Shown here: piece after piece, positions 46,511 to 58,560 of the stretch
Position numbering within the stretch: the stretch's first letter is position 1
Layout: each line of letters begins with the position of its first letter
Assembly: GCF_902499045.1 (NCBI RefSeq)
Contig: NZ_CABVPL010000018.1
Location: 1-64,000, forward strand
Length of the DNA: 64,000 bases
Source of the DNA: Burkholderia latens
Lineage (GTDB): Bacteria > Pseudomonadota > Gammaproteobacteria > Burkholderiales > Burkholderiaceae
Direction: 5' to 3'
Position numbers and translations under genes: made by a program
The notes under the pieces: generated by a model
What the model was told of the DNA's origin: nothing
The model's input: only the letters and a program-made list of their open reading frames with translations
The model's database searches: none

Positions 46511-48262
46511 ATGTCGGCAACAAAACCCAGGCTGCGCTCCACCCAATGGTTCGGCACGAACGACAAGAACGGCTTCATGTACCGGAGCTGGATGAAGAAC
46601 CAGGGCATTCCCGATCACGAATTCGACGGCCGGCCGATCATCGGCATCTGCAACACGTGGTCCGAACTGACGCCGTGCAACGCGCACTTCCGCAAGCTGG
46701 CCGAGCACGTGAAGCGCGGGATCTCCGAAGCGGGCGGCTTCCCGGTCGAGTTCCCGGTGTTCTCGAACGGCGAGTCGAACCTGCGGCCGTCCGCGATGCT
46801 CACGCGCAATCTTGCATCGATGGACGTCGAGGAAGCGATCCGCGGCAACCCGATCGACGCGGTCGTGCTGCTCGCCGGCTGCGACAAGACGACGCCCGCG
46901 CTGCTGATGGGCGCGGCGAGCTGCGACGTGCCGGCGATCGTCGTGTCGGGCGGCCCGATGCTGAACGGCAAGCTCGAAGGCAAGAACATCGGCTCGGGCA
47001 CGGCCGTCTGGCAGCTGCATGAAGCACTGAAGGCCGGCGAGATCGACCTGCATCACTTCCTGTCGGCAGAGGCCGGCATGTCGCGCTCGGCCGGCACCTG
47101 CAACACGATGGGCACCGCGTCGACGATGGCGTGCATGGCCGAGGCGCTCGGCGTCGCGCTGCCGCACAACGCGGCGATTCCGGCCGTCGATTCGCGCCGC
47201 TACGTGCTCGCGCACATGTCGGGCATCCGCATCGTCGAGATGGCGCTCGAAGGGCTCGTGCTGTCGAAGATCCTGACGCGCGCCGCGTTCGAGAACGCGA
47301 TCCGCGCGAATGCGGCGATCGGCGGCTCGACCAACGCGGTGATCCATCTGAAGGCGATCGCGGGCCGCATCGGTGTGCCGCTGGAGCTCGAGGACTGGAT
47401 GCGCATCGGCCGCGACACGCCGACGATCGTCGACCTGATGCCGTCGGGGCGCTTCCTGATGGAGGAGTTCTATTACGCGGGCGGGCTGCCGGCCGTGCTG
47501 CGCCGGCTCGGCGAAGGCGGGCTGTTGCCGCATCCGGACGCGCCGACGGTCAACGGCAAGACGCTGTGGGAAAACGTGCGCGAAGCGCCGAACTACGACG
47601 ACGAAGTGATCCGCCCGCTCGACCGGCCGCTGATCGCGGACGGCGGCATCTGCATCCTGCGCGGCAATCTCGCGCCGCGCGGCGCGGTGCTGAAGCCGTC
47701 GGCGGCGAGCCCCGAACTGCTCAAGCATCGCGGCCGCGCGGTGGTGTTCGAGAACCTCGAGCACTACAAGGCGACGATCAACGACGAATCGCTCGACGTC
47801 GATGCGAGTTCCGTGATGGTGCTGAAGAACTGCGGGCCGCGCGGGTATCCGGGGATGGCCGAGGTCGGCAACATGGGGCTGCCGCCGAAGCTGCTGCGCC
47901 AGGGCGTGAAGGACATGGTGCGGATCTCGGACGCGCGGATGAGCGGTACCGCATACGGCACGGTCGTGCTGCACGTCGCGCCGGAAGCGGCTGCGGGCGG
48001 GCCGCTCGCCGCGGTGCGCAACGGCGACTGGATCGAACTCGACTGCGAGGCCGGCACGCTGCATCTGGACATTTCGGATGAGGAATTGCAGCGCCGGCTG
48101 TCGGACGTCGATCCGAATGCGGCGCCCGGCGTGGCCGGGCAGTTGGGCAAGGGCGGCTATGCGCGGCTGTACATCGATCACGTGCTGCAGGCGGACGAGG
48201 GGTGCGACCTCGACTTCCTGGTCGGCATGCGCGGCGCGGAAGTGCCGAGCCATTCGCATTGA
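46511..48262 (+). CDS. araC: L-arabinonate dehydratase (IlvD/Edd family)
   Basis: 583 residues of the IlvD/Edd iron-sulfur dehydratases. The cluster cysteines are in GICNTWSELTPCN, LAGCDKTTPALLMG and SAGTCNTMGTASTM. The length and GFMYRSWMKNQG start are those of pentonate/hexonate dehydratases, not of the branched-chain amino acid enzyme. In the non-phosphorylative route it converts L-arabinonate to L-2-keto-3-deoxyarabonate. The assignment rests on the neighbours: L-arabinose dehydrogenase, lactonase, KDA dehydratase and AraFGH. The symbol follows the Azospirillum araABCDE naming and is not the E. coli regulator AraC. Confidence 0.85.
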   Translation: MSATKPRLRSTQWFGTNDKNGFMYRSWMKNQGIPDHEFDGRPIIGICNTWSELTPCNAHFRKLAEHVKRGISEAGGFPVEFPVFSNGESNLRPSAMLTRNLASMDVEEAIRGNPIDAVVLLAGCDKTTPALLMGAASCDVPAIVVSGGPMLNGKLEGKNIGSGTAVWQLHEALKAGEIDLHHFLSAEAGMSRSAGTCNTMGTASTMACMAEALGVALPHNAAIPAVDSRRYVLAHMSGIRIVEMALEGLVLSKILTRAAFENAIRANAAIGGSTNAVIHLKAIAGRIGVPLELEDWMRIGRDTPTIVDLMPSGRFLMEEFYYAGGLPAVLRRLGEGGLLPHPDAPTVNGKTLWENVREAPNYDDEVIRPLDRPLIADGGICILRGNLAPRGAVLKPSAASPELLKHRGRAVVFENLEHYKATINDESLDVDASSVMVLKNCGPRGYPGMAEVGNMGLPPKLLRQGVKDMVRISDARMSGTAYGTVVLHVAPEAAAGGPLAAVRNGDWIELDCEAGTLHLDISDEELQRRLSDVDPNAAPGVAGQLGKGGYARLYIDHVLQADEGCDLDFLVGMRGAEVPSHSH

Positions 48263-48307
48263 GCGGTGGGCACGCGCGGTCCGGGAACGGACCAAGACGG
48301 GGCACGA

Positions 48308-48480
48308 GGGAAACATGGTGACGCGCTCGCTGTGGCCGAGCGCGAAGGAAGGGCTGCGTAAGCGTTCGCGCGCAAACGACGGCCGACCGCGAAGCATGAG
48401 GGTCACGTAAGCGCTGAAGCGCCAACGTGGACCGACCGCGAAGCATGGGACGTACGTAAGCGCTGAAGCGCTAACGTACG
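48308..48480. repeat. 49-bp imperfect tandem repeats with internal hairpins
   Basis: CGTAAGCG recurs at 48357, 48406 and 48455, exactly 49 bp apart. The intervening text CCGACCGCGAAGCATG is repeated in the first two units, and a more eroded unit precedes from about 48308. Each of the better units contains an AGCGCT-GA-AGCGC(T/C) dyad that can fold into a short hairpin. The block fills the gap between the dehydratase and MFS genes. It may act as an mRNA processing or attenuating element inside the operon. Confidence 0.75.
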
Positions 48481-48495
48481 TCGACAGGAGACAAG

Positions 48496-49854
48496 ATGAC
48501 GACGCAGTACACGCCCGCGCAAACCGTGGCGGACCAGTCCGATTCGCCGGCAGCCGTCGACGAACGGCAACTGACCCGCCTGCTCACGCGCAAGCTGGTG
48601 CCGTTCCTCGCGCTGATCTACGTGGTCGCGTACGTCGACCGTACCGTCGTCGGCTTCGCGAAGCTGCACATGAATGCGGCGATCGGCCTCGGCGACGCCG
48701 CGTACGGCCTCGGGGCCGGCTTGTTCTTCATCGGCTACTTCCTGTGCGAGGTGCCCAGCAACCTCGCGCTCGAACGCTTCGGCGCACGCGTGTGGTTCGC
48801 GCGCATCCTCGCGACGTGGGGCGCGATCACGATGGCGATGGCGCTCGTGCAGGGGCCGACCAGCTTCTACGTGCTGCGCTTCCTGCTCGGCGCGGCCGAA
48901 GCCGGGCTGTATCCCGGCATCCTGTACTTCCTCACGCAATGGTTCCCGATGCGCGACCGCGCCCGGGTGATCGGCCTGCTCGTGCTCGCGCAGCCGCTCG
49001 CCGGCATCGTGACGGGCCCGCTCGCCGGCTGGATATTGTCCACGCACGGGCTGCCCGGCCTGTCGGACTGGCAGACGCTGTTCGTCGTCAGCGGCCTGCC
49101 GGCCGTGCTGCTCGCATGGCCGACGCTGCGGCTGCTGCCGGAGTCGCCCGCGCATGCGCGCTGGCTGAACGACGACGAACGCCGCTGGATCGCGCGGCAG
49201 CTCGCCGCCGACCGCGACACGTATCGTCCCGATTCACACGGCAATCCGCTCGCCGCGTTGCGCGACCGCCGCGTGCTGCTGCTCGCCGCGCTGTTCCTGC
49301 CGTTTCCGCTGTGCATCTACGGGCTGTCGCTGTGGCTGCCGACGATCATCCACGCATTCGGCACCGGCGATGCGGCAACCGGCCTGCTGTCCGCGGTGCC
49401 GTACCTGTTCGCGGTGATCGGCCTGCTCGTCGTGCCGCGCCATTCGGATCGCAAGCGCGAGCGCTACTGGCACATCGTCGTCGTGTCGGCGGCGGCCGCG
49501 GTGACGATGGCCGCGAGCGCGTGGGTGCGGCAGCCGGCGCTGCAGTTCCTGTTCATCTGCCTGACCGCGTTCTCGCTCTATTCGATCCAGGCCGTCGTGT
49601 GGGCGTTGCCCGGCGAATTCCTGACCGGCACGAGCGCAGCGGTCGGCATCGCCGCGATCAACTCGCTCGCGAACCTCGGCGGCTACCTCGGGCCGTACGG
49701 CATCGGGCTGATCAAGGCATCGACCGGCAGCCTCGCGGCCGGCCTGTACTTTCTCGCGGCGACGCTGCTGTTCGCGGTGCTGATGACGTTCGTGGTCCGC
49801 GCGGCGCTGCGCACGCCCGAGCCGGCCGCGGGCGCGTTCGCCGGCGAATCCTGA
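48496..49854 (+). CDS. MFS transporter, anion:cation symporter type
   Basis: 452 residues with about 12 membrane helices in two halves separated by a cytoplasmic loop (PESPAHARWLNDDERRWIARQLAADRD). The loop and the N-terminal VAYVDRTVVGFAKLHMN segment are typical of the ACS family, which carries sugar acids and dicarboxylates such as galactonate or tartrate by proton symport. Within the arabinose operon it may import L-arabinonate or a related aldonate. AGGAGA precedes ATG at 48496. The repeat block just upstream separates it from the dehydratase gene. Confidence 0.9.
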   Translation: MTTQYTPAQTVADQSDSPAAVDERQLTRLLTRKLVPFLALIYVVAYVDRTVVGFAKLHMNAAIGLGDAAYGLGAGLFFIGYFLCEVPSNLALERFGARVWFARILATWGAITMAMALVQGPTSFYVLRFLLGAAEAGLYPGILYFLTQWFPMRDRARVIGLLVLAQPLAGIVTGPLAGWILSTHGLPGLSDWQTLFVVSGLPAVLLAWPTLRLLPESPAHARWLNDDERRWIARQLAADRDTYRPDSHGNPLAALRDRRVLLLAALFLPFPLCIYGLSLWLPTIIHAFGTGDAATGLLSAVPYLFAVIGLLVVPRHSDRKRERYWHIVVVSAAAAVTMAASAWVRQPALQFLFICLTAFSLYSIQAVVWALPGEFLTGTSAAVGIAAINSLANLGGYLGPYGIGLIKASTGSLAAGLYFLAATLLFAVLMTFVVRAALRTPEPAAGAFAGES

Positions 49855-49904
49855 ACGCTTTGTTTTCCGGCTGAACGCCGCTTCGACTGACGCAGGACCG
49901 AACC

Positions 49905-51795
<1,891 letters not shown>

Positions 51796-51874
51796 CAACG
51801 TGCCGGCGCGCGCCACAGCGAGCGCGACGAGCACGACGGATGTTGAAGACCCAAGCCATTACAAGGAGACACGC

Positions 51875-52888
51875 ATGAACCGCACGAACCAAACGATCCG
51901 CCGACACACGCTGCGCGCGCTGCTCGCCGCGCTTTGCATCGCGCCGCTCGGGATGCAGGGCGCCGCGCACGCCGACGCGCCGCTGAAGATCGGCTTCCTC
52001 GTGAAGATGCCCGAGCAGGCATGGTTCATCAACGAGCAGAACGCCGCCGCCGCGCTCGGCCAGAAGGAGAACTTCTCGGTCGTGAAGATCGGCACGCCGG
52101 ACGGCGAAAAGGTGCTGGCCGCAATCGACAACCTCGGCTCGCAAGGCGCGCAGGGCTTCGTGATCTGCGCGCCCGACGTGCGTCTCGGGCCGGCGATCGC
52201 GTCGCGCGCGAAGCGCTACAACATGAAGTTCGTGACGGTCGACGACCAGCTCGTCGATTCGACCGGCAAGCCGCTGCCGAACGTGCCGCACCTCGGGATG
52301 TCGGCGACCAAGATCGGCAACCAGGTCGGCCAGGCGATTTCCGACGAGATGAAGCGTCGCGGCTGGAAGCCGGAAGAAGTCGGCGCGCTGCGCATCACCA
52401 ACTACGAGCTGCCGACCGCGAAGCTGCGCACCGACGGCGCGACGCAGGCGCTGCTCGCGAACGGCTTCCGCAAGGAGAACATCTTCGACGCGCCGCAGAA
52501 GACGACCGACGACGAAGGCGGCTTCAGCGCGGCAGCGCCGGTGCTCGCGCGCCATCCGAACGTGAAGAAGTGGGTGATCTACGCGCTGAACGAGGAAACC
52601 GTGCTCGGCGCGGTGCGCGCGACCGAACAGCTGCACATCCCGGCGGCCGACGTGATCGGCGTCGGCATCAACGGCGCGGGCGAGGCGTTCGCCGAATTCC
52701 AGAAGAAGGAGCCGACCGGCTTCTACGGGACGATCGCGGTCAGCTCGACGAACCACGGCAAGGACAGCACGCAGAACCTCGTCGACTGGATCCGCAACGG
52801 CAAAGTGCCGCCGGCCGACACGCAAACGAGCGGCAAGCTGATGACGCGCGCGAACTGGCAGGCCGTGCGCGCCGAACTCGGCATCTGA
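51875..52888 (+). CDS. araF: L-arabinose-binding periplasmic protein
   Basis: 337 residues. A signal peptide ends near AAHADA, and the mature part is close to E. coli AraF in key segments: [47 protein letters not shown] and [12 protein letters not shown]-type turns. It binds L-arabinose (and often D-galactose) in the periplasm and delivers it to AraGH, encoded directly downstream. AAGGAG precedes ATG 51875. The longer upstream frame only adds non-signal residues. Confidence 0.92.
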   Translation: MNRTNQTIRRHTLRALLAALCIAPLGMQGAAHADAPLKIGFLVKMPEQAWFINEQNAAAALGQKENFSVVKIGTPDGEKVLAAIDNLGSQGAQGFVICAPDVRLGPAIASRAKRYNMKFVTVDDQLVDSTGKPLPNVPHLGMSATKIGNQVGQAISDEMKRRGWKPEEVGALRITNYELPTAKLRTDGATQALLANGFRKENIFDAPQKTTDDEGGFSAAAPVLARHPNVKKWVIYALNEETVLGAVRATEQLHIPAADVIGVGINGAGEAFAEFQKKEPTGFYGTIAVSSTNHGKDSTQNLVDWIRNGKVPPADTQTSGKLMTRANWQAVRAELGI

Positions 52889-52908
52889 GCGTGCGGGGCG
52901 ACGACGCA

Positions 52909-54471
<1,563 letters not shown>

Positions 54472-54501
54472 CGGCGAGCAGTCAACCGGAAAGCAACTGA
54501 T

Positions 54502-55527
54502 ATGAGCCAGGCAATGCAACCCCAACGTACCTCCCCATCCCCGGATGCCGCCGCCGCGGCCGCGCCCGCGCGCCCGCGCGGCGGCGTGTGGCAGCTGATC
54601 AACCGCTCCGGCATCGTGATGGTGTTTCTCGTGCTGTTCGCGGTGCTGTCGCTGACGGTGCCGGACTTCCTCACGCCGCGCAACATCCAGGGTCTCCTGC
54701 TGTCGGTCACGCTGATCGGCTCGATCGCGGTGACGATGATGTTCGTGCTCGCGCTCGGCGAGGTCGACCTGTCGGTCGCGTCGATCGTCGCGTTTTCGGG
54801 CGTCGTCGCATCGACGCTGATCACCGCGACGCACAGCGTCGTGCTCGGTATCGCGGCCGGCGTGCTCGCGGGCGGCGCGGTCGGCCTCGTGAACGGCGTG
54901 CTGATCGCGCGCTGGCGGATCAACTCGCTGATCGTCACGCTCGCGATGATGGAAGTCGTGCGCGGGCTCGCGTTCATCACGTCGAACGGCGACGCGGTGA
55001 TGATCTCCGAGGAGCGCTTCTTCGATCTCGGCGGCGGGTCGTTCCTCGGCATCTCGTATCCGATCTGGAGCAACATCATCGGCTTCGTCGTGTTCGGCTT
55101 CCTGCTGCGCAAGACGGTGTTCGGCAAGAACGTGCTGGCCGTCGGCGGTAACGGCGAGGCCGCGCTGCTCGCGGGGCTGCCGGTGATGCGCATCAAGATC
55201 ACGGTGTTCGTGCTGCAGGGGCTCGTGACCGGTTTCGCCGGCGTGATGCTCGCGTCGCGGATGAGCCTCGGCGATCCGAAAACGTCGGTCGGCCTCGAAC
55301 TCGGCGTGATCTCCGCGTGCGTGCTCGGCGGCGTGTCGCTGACGGGCGGCGTCGCGACGATCTCCGGCGTGCTGGTCGGCGTGCTGATCATGGGCTCCGT
55401 GCAGGACGCGATGAGCCTGCTGAACGTGCCGACCTTTTACCAATATCTGATACGCGGCGGAATTCTGTTGCTCGCGGTGCTGTTCGACCAGTATCGTCGC
55501 AACCAGCGGCGCGCGATGAAGATCTGA
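54502..55527 (+). CDS. araH: L-arabinose ABC importer permease
   Basis: 341 residues. A Pro/Ala-rich cytoplasmic start is followed by about eight to ten membrane helices of the BPD_transp_2 family. LALGEVDLSVASIVAFSGVVAS and the C-terminal LGGVSLTGGVATISGVLVG are the family landmarks. It forms the homodimeric inner-membrane channel for AraFG. It is 30 bp after araG and 51 bp before the lactonase gene. Confidence 0.93.
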   Translation: MSQAMQPQRTSPSPDAAAAAAPARPRGGVWQLINRSGIVMVFLVLFAVLSLTVPDFLTPRNIQGLLLSVTLIGSIAVTMMFVLALGEVDLSVASIVAFSGVVASTLITATHSVVLGIAAGVLAGGAVGLVNGVLIARWRINSLIVTLAMMEVVRGLAFITSNGDAVMISEERFFDLGGGSFLGISYPIWSNIIGFVVFGFLLRKTVFGKNVLAVGGNGEAALLAGLPVMRIKITVFVLQGLVTGFAGVMLASRMSLGDPKTSVGLELGVISACVLGGVSLTGGVATISGVLVGVLIMGSVQDAMSLLNVPTFYQYLIRGGILLLAVLFDQYRRNQRRAMKI

Positions 55528-55578
55528 CTTCGACCGACGCGCGGCCGCCTGCACTTACGACGAATATCGGGAGACGGC

Positions 55579-56481
55579 ATGCAACAGACTCATCCGGGCA
55601 CCGCGGCGGCGCTGCTGGTCGACAGCCGCAACACGCTCGGCGAAGGCGCGACGTGGTGCGACGCGACGCACGCGCTGTACTGGACCGACATCGAAGGCGC
55701 ACGGCTGTCGCGCTGTCGCGCGGACGGCTCGGCGCTGACGCAGTGGCCGATGCCCGAGCGGCTCGCGTGCTTCGCGCTCACGCAGGATCCCGACGTGCTG
55801 CTCGTCGGGCTCGCGACCCATCTCGCGTTTTTCGATCTGTGCAGCGGCGCGTTCACGCGGATCGTCGACGTCGAGCCTGATCTGCCGACGCGGCTGAACG
55901 ACGGCCGCTGCGATCCGTTCGGCGCGTTCGTGTTCGGGATGAAGGACGAAGGCGGCGAGCCGCCGCGCGCGGTTGGCGGGTTCTATCGGCTCAATTCCGA
56001 TCTGACGCTCGAGCGGCTTGCGTTACCGGCAGCCGCGATCGCGAACAGCATCGGGTTCTCGCCGGATGGGGCGAAGATGTATTTCTGCGATTCGCTGGTG
56101 CGCGAGATTCTCGTGTGCGATTACCGTGCGGGCGGCGATGTGGCCAACGTGCGGCCGTTCGCGCGGCTGACGGATGCGGACGGCGACCCAGACGGGTCGA
56201 CGGTGGATCGCGACGGCGGATTGTGGAACGCGCAGTGGGGCGGGCGGCGAGTGGTGCGTTATGGGCCGGACGGTGTCGAGACGGACCGCGTCGAAGTGCC
56301 GACGGCGCAGCCTAGCTGTGTCGCGATCGACGGTGCCGGCCGGTTGTACGTGACGAGTGCGCGTGTTGACCTGAGCGATGACGCGCTGGCGAGCGACGTG
56401 CACGCGGGAGGTGTGTTCGTCGCGCAGACGCGGTACGCGGGGTTGGCGACCGCGCGGTTTGCCGGGATGCCCGCCAGGTGA
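55579..56481 (+). CDS. araB: L-arabinolactonase (SMP-30/gluconolactonase family)
   Basis: 300 residues forming a six-bladed beta propeller. Metal-binding residues are in the NTLGEGATWCD loop (Glu), PTRLNDGRCDPFGAFVFGM (Asn/Asp) and the IANSIGFSPDG and DGDPDGSTVDRDGG loops. It hydrolyses the lactone made by the dehydrogenase to L-arabinonate. GGGAGA stands before ATG 55579. It is the last gene of the operon. Its final 200 bp are present a second time, diverged, at 58277-58480. The symbol follows Azospirillum naming, not the E. coli ribulokinase. Confidence 0.88.
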   Translation: MQQTHPGTAAALLVDSRNTLGEGATWCDATHALYWTDIEGARLSRCRADGSALTQWPMPERLACFALTQDPDVLLVGLATHLAFFDLCSGAFTRIVDVEPDLPTRLNDGRCDPFGAFVFGMKDEGGEPPRAVGGFYRLNSDLTLERLALPAAAIANSIGFSPDGAKMYFCDSLVREILVCDYRAGGDVANVRPFARLTDADGDPDGSTVDRDGGLWNAQWGGRRVVRYGPDGVETDRVEVPTAQPSCVAIDGAGRLYVTSARVDLSDDALASDVHAGGVFVAQTRYAGLATARFAGMPAR

Positions 56482-56745
56482 GTATCCGGTATCGACGTCG
56501 GCTCCTCTCGGCTGGCGGGAGAGGATACGGTCGATCCGGAAGCGATGTCTTGAGTACGGCTGACCAGCTTCCGGTACTCCGCATAACGCTTGATCAGGTT
56601 CCGCGGTGTCCCGCACGCGGCCGCTCGACCCACGCCGCACAGGGAACGGCGTTAGGGCGCAGTGCGTGCGCAGCGCGAAGCCGCGCGCAAACCTGATCGT
56701 GCTGCGGGCGTGGCTAACTCGGACGCGACGTCATGCTTCCCGTGT
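56482..56745. other. gene-free stretch with a hairpin
   Basis: 264 bp between the lactonase stop and the end of the orphan immunity gene. TCCTCTC/GAGAGGA (56503-56525) can form a hairpin and may end the arabinose operon, although no T-run follows. A minus-strand frame here (TPRNLIKRYAEYRKLVS, near 56600) looks protein-like but is too short to identify. Confidence 0.45.
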
Positions 56746-57723
56746 TCACCGCGGGTTGCCATATTCCTCCAGCCACATCCATCGGCCGGGTTCAAAGAGG
56801 CTCGTGTATTGCTCTCGTTGTGCTTGCTCCTGCGGAGTCAACTTGCGAACTTCGGGGAATGTTTGCCCTTTTCGAACGAGCAACCGATGCGACTCCGACG
56901 TTGTGCTGTATCCCTGCCATATCCCCGTTTCAGGGCAGAGCATGCCCGTACACAGATTCATTTCCCCATATTTCTGCCGCTTCGCTCGTCGCTCTTCGAG
57001 GCGGCGCTGCTTGCGTTCCTCCGGTGTCAAGATTTTGTATGCGCGGCGCATGTCGACTATCCACAATTGCTGTGGAGACGAGCCATCTATCGGGTTTATG
57101 TAACCAAGATCGACATCGATCGGGAATTTGCTGCCCGGAATATCTTTTGAGCGGTAGCGAAAGGATTGCAAGTTAGGAGCATCCGGAGTGCGTCCCTTTA
57201 ATTCGTTTCCATAATAACGATTCCCACGTGAATCAACCCAATAATCCTCCAACTGCAGAAGCGATTTGATTTCTGTGTCGGACAAACTGGCGACCCTCGC
57301 ATCAACGACGATTCGTACCTCGCCGGGAACAATTTTTACTTTGTCGCGATTATCGCTATAGTCTTCCGGGTTCTCACCCGTGGAAAACTCGATCTTCGTT
57401 CCGTGCAGTGCGCGGTTTCTGTATTTATAGAGAAACCATTTTGCAGGAGGACGTGTCCACGTCGTGTAATTTGTTCCAAAGACGATATGGTGCGGATCGT
57501 ATGGCGCATCATCGCGCAGGATCGCCATGGCTGTTTCGAGAATGGTTCGCAGCACGACACGCTGCTCCTCGTCTGTCGCCTGCACTTCAAATCCCTCCCC
57601 CAATGGCGTCAAGTGAAGCATCGTATTCTCCTGTGCATGTACCGGGATTACGCACGAAAGCACGATCAGGACGGTCCCAATAGGCTTGCACCACTTCCGC
57701 ACACGCATAAGCGTCTTCTTCAT
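56746..57723 (-). CDS. putative periplasmic immunity protein, orphan copy
   Basis: 325 residues. A classical signal peptide (MKKTLMRVRKWCKP, hydrophobic core, cleavage after PVHA) points to the periplasm. The family is not one I recognise. It is co-linear and the same length as the protein at 58561-59538, and much of the C-terminal half is identical, including LCTGMLCPETGIWQGY with two cysteines that could pair. ATG at 57723 lies inside the end of the toxin-domain ORF (137-bp overlap) and has GGAG eight bases upstream. The position after an effector domain suggests immunity. Base composition is AT-richer than the flanks. Confidence 0.7.
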   Translation of the reverse strand: MKKTLMRVRKWCKPIGTVLIVLSCVIPVHAQENTMLHLTPLGEGFEVQATDEEQRVVLRTILETAMAILRDDAPYDPHHIVFGTNYTTWTRPPAKWFLYKYRNRALHGTKIEFSTGENPEDYSDNRDKVKIVPGEVRIVVDARVASLSDTEIKSLLQLEDYWVDSRGNRYYGNELKGRTPDAPNLQSFRYRSKDIPGSKFPIDVDLGYINPIDGSSPQQLWIVDMRRAYKILTPEERKQRRLEERRAKRQKYGEMNLCTGMLCPETGIWQGYSTTSESHRLLVRKGQTFPEVRKLTPQEQAQREQYTSLFEPGRWMWLEEYGNPR

Positions 57724-58228
57724 GTAGCTGACTCCGGTATCCCTCTTCGAAACTCACCATATTGGCCGCCGTTTCCGGCGACACTCTCAACAGCTTGCAT
57801 ACCTCGGCCTGTGCAATCGGCACGTCGGGCTTTACATAGGCGCTGCCTGTTTGATTCTGCATGTGGGAAATCATCCAGTAATAATGAAAAATCAACATGC
57901 GATGCAACCCCGCCATTACCCGCGCATCGTCTGGAAGTGGCGTCTTCTCGGCTGTGTTAAAGACATTCCTTCGAATACTATTTCTGTACACCTGTATTTC
58001 CTGCGAGAACATCGCGTAGTCGCTCGAATGTTGTTGAAGCAAGGCCGTCATCCAGAATGTTTGCTGGCCATGTCGCGCTTCGTGATAAAGCAAATCCGCG
58101 AAGGCTTTCAGGGTGCCATCCAGCGCAACTGCATTGTTCGACGATGCAACGATGTTCGTAATTTCTCTCTCCTGGGTAGTGATTACCCACGGTATACCGA
58201 TAAATTGTGCGCTAACGTCGCGGCGCAT
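57587..58228 (-). CDS. orphan VgrG C-terminal toxin domain (HEARH peptidase-like)
   Basis: 213 residues that align without gaps to the last 213 residues of the VgrG at 59402-63247, about two-thirds identical by eye. It keeps the zinc-peptidase-like motif HEARH at residues 49-53 (LLYHEARHGQQTFWM). Homology extends some 15 codons upstream of the ATG, to about 58273, where it stops abruptly at a lactonase fragment. This is therefore the broken-off tail of a former vgrG rather than an independent gene. No gp27/gp5 delivery part remains. Expression from ATG 58228 is possible but no clear ribosome site is seen. Confidence 0.7.
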   Translation of the reverse strand: MRRDVSAQFIGIPWVITTQEREITNIVASSNNAVALDGTLKAFADLLYHEARHGQQTFWMTALLQQHSSDYAMFSQEIQVYRNSIRRNVFNTAEKTPLPDDARVMAGLHRMLIFHYYWMISHMQNQTGSAYVKPDVPIAQAEVCKLLRVSPETAANMVSFEEGYRSQLHEEDAYACAEVVQAYWDRPDRAFVRNPGTCTGEYDASLDAIGGGI

Positions 58229-58276
58229 GCTGTATCGGGAGTTGCCATTCTTTTCATTAATAATGTCGAATCGGAC

Positions 58277-58480
58277 GGACGGCGTCGCGACGGATCGCGT
58301 CGAAGTGCCGACCGCGCAGCCGAGCTGTGTCGCAATCGACGGTGACGGCGGGTTATATATGACGAGTGCACGTGTTGACCTGAGGGATGACGCGCTGGCA
58401 GGCGATGCGCACGCTGGCGGCGTGTTCGTCGCGCAGACGCGCTATGCGGGGCTCCCGACGGTTCGATTCGCGGGGGACCG
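58277..58480 (+). pseudogene. duplicated 3' fragment of the arabinolactonase gene
   Basis: About 200 bp that match 56268-56473 of the lactonase gene at roughly 85% identity by eye, encoding VEVPTAQPSCVAIDGDGGLY and HAGGVFVAQTRYAGLP in the same order. It has no 5' part, start or promoter, so it is a relic. Its left edge coincides with the point where the orphan toxin domain loses homology to VgrG, marking a recombination junction. The divergence from the intact gene suggests it came from another strain or is old. Confidence 0.8.
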
Positions 58481-58560
58481 CGATCTGAATGGCGGATGTT
58501 GACGGGAAGAGCCCGGCAACAGCCGAACAGGAACCCGTACTGTTTCACGTCACACCTCGC

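Noticed and set aside
56259-56633. Minus-strand frame containing TPRNLIKRYAEYRKLVSRTQ next to the lactonase gene
   Set aside because: The short segment looks protein-like, perhaps a gene relic, but most of the frame is antisense to the lactonase and I cannot identify it.
58113-58502. 129-codon plus-strand frame that includes the lactonase-like sequence
   Set aside because: Its first half is antisense to the orphan toxin domain and only the second half is lactonase-like; treated as a pseudogene fragment, not a fusion gene.
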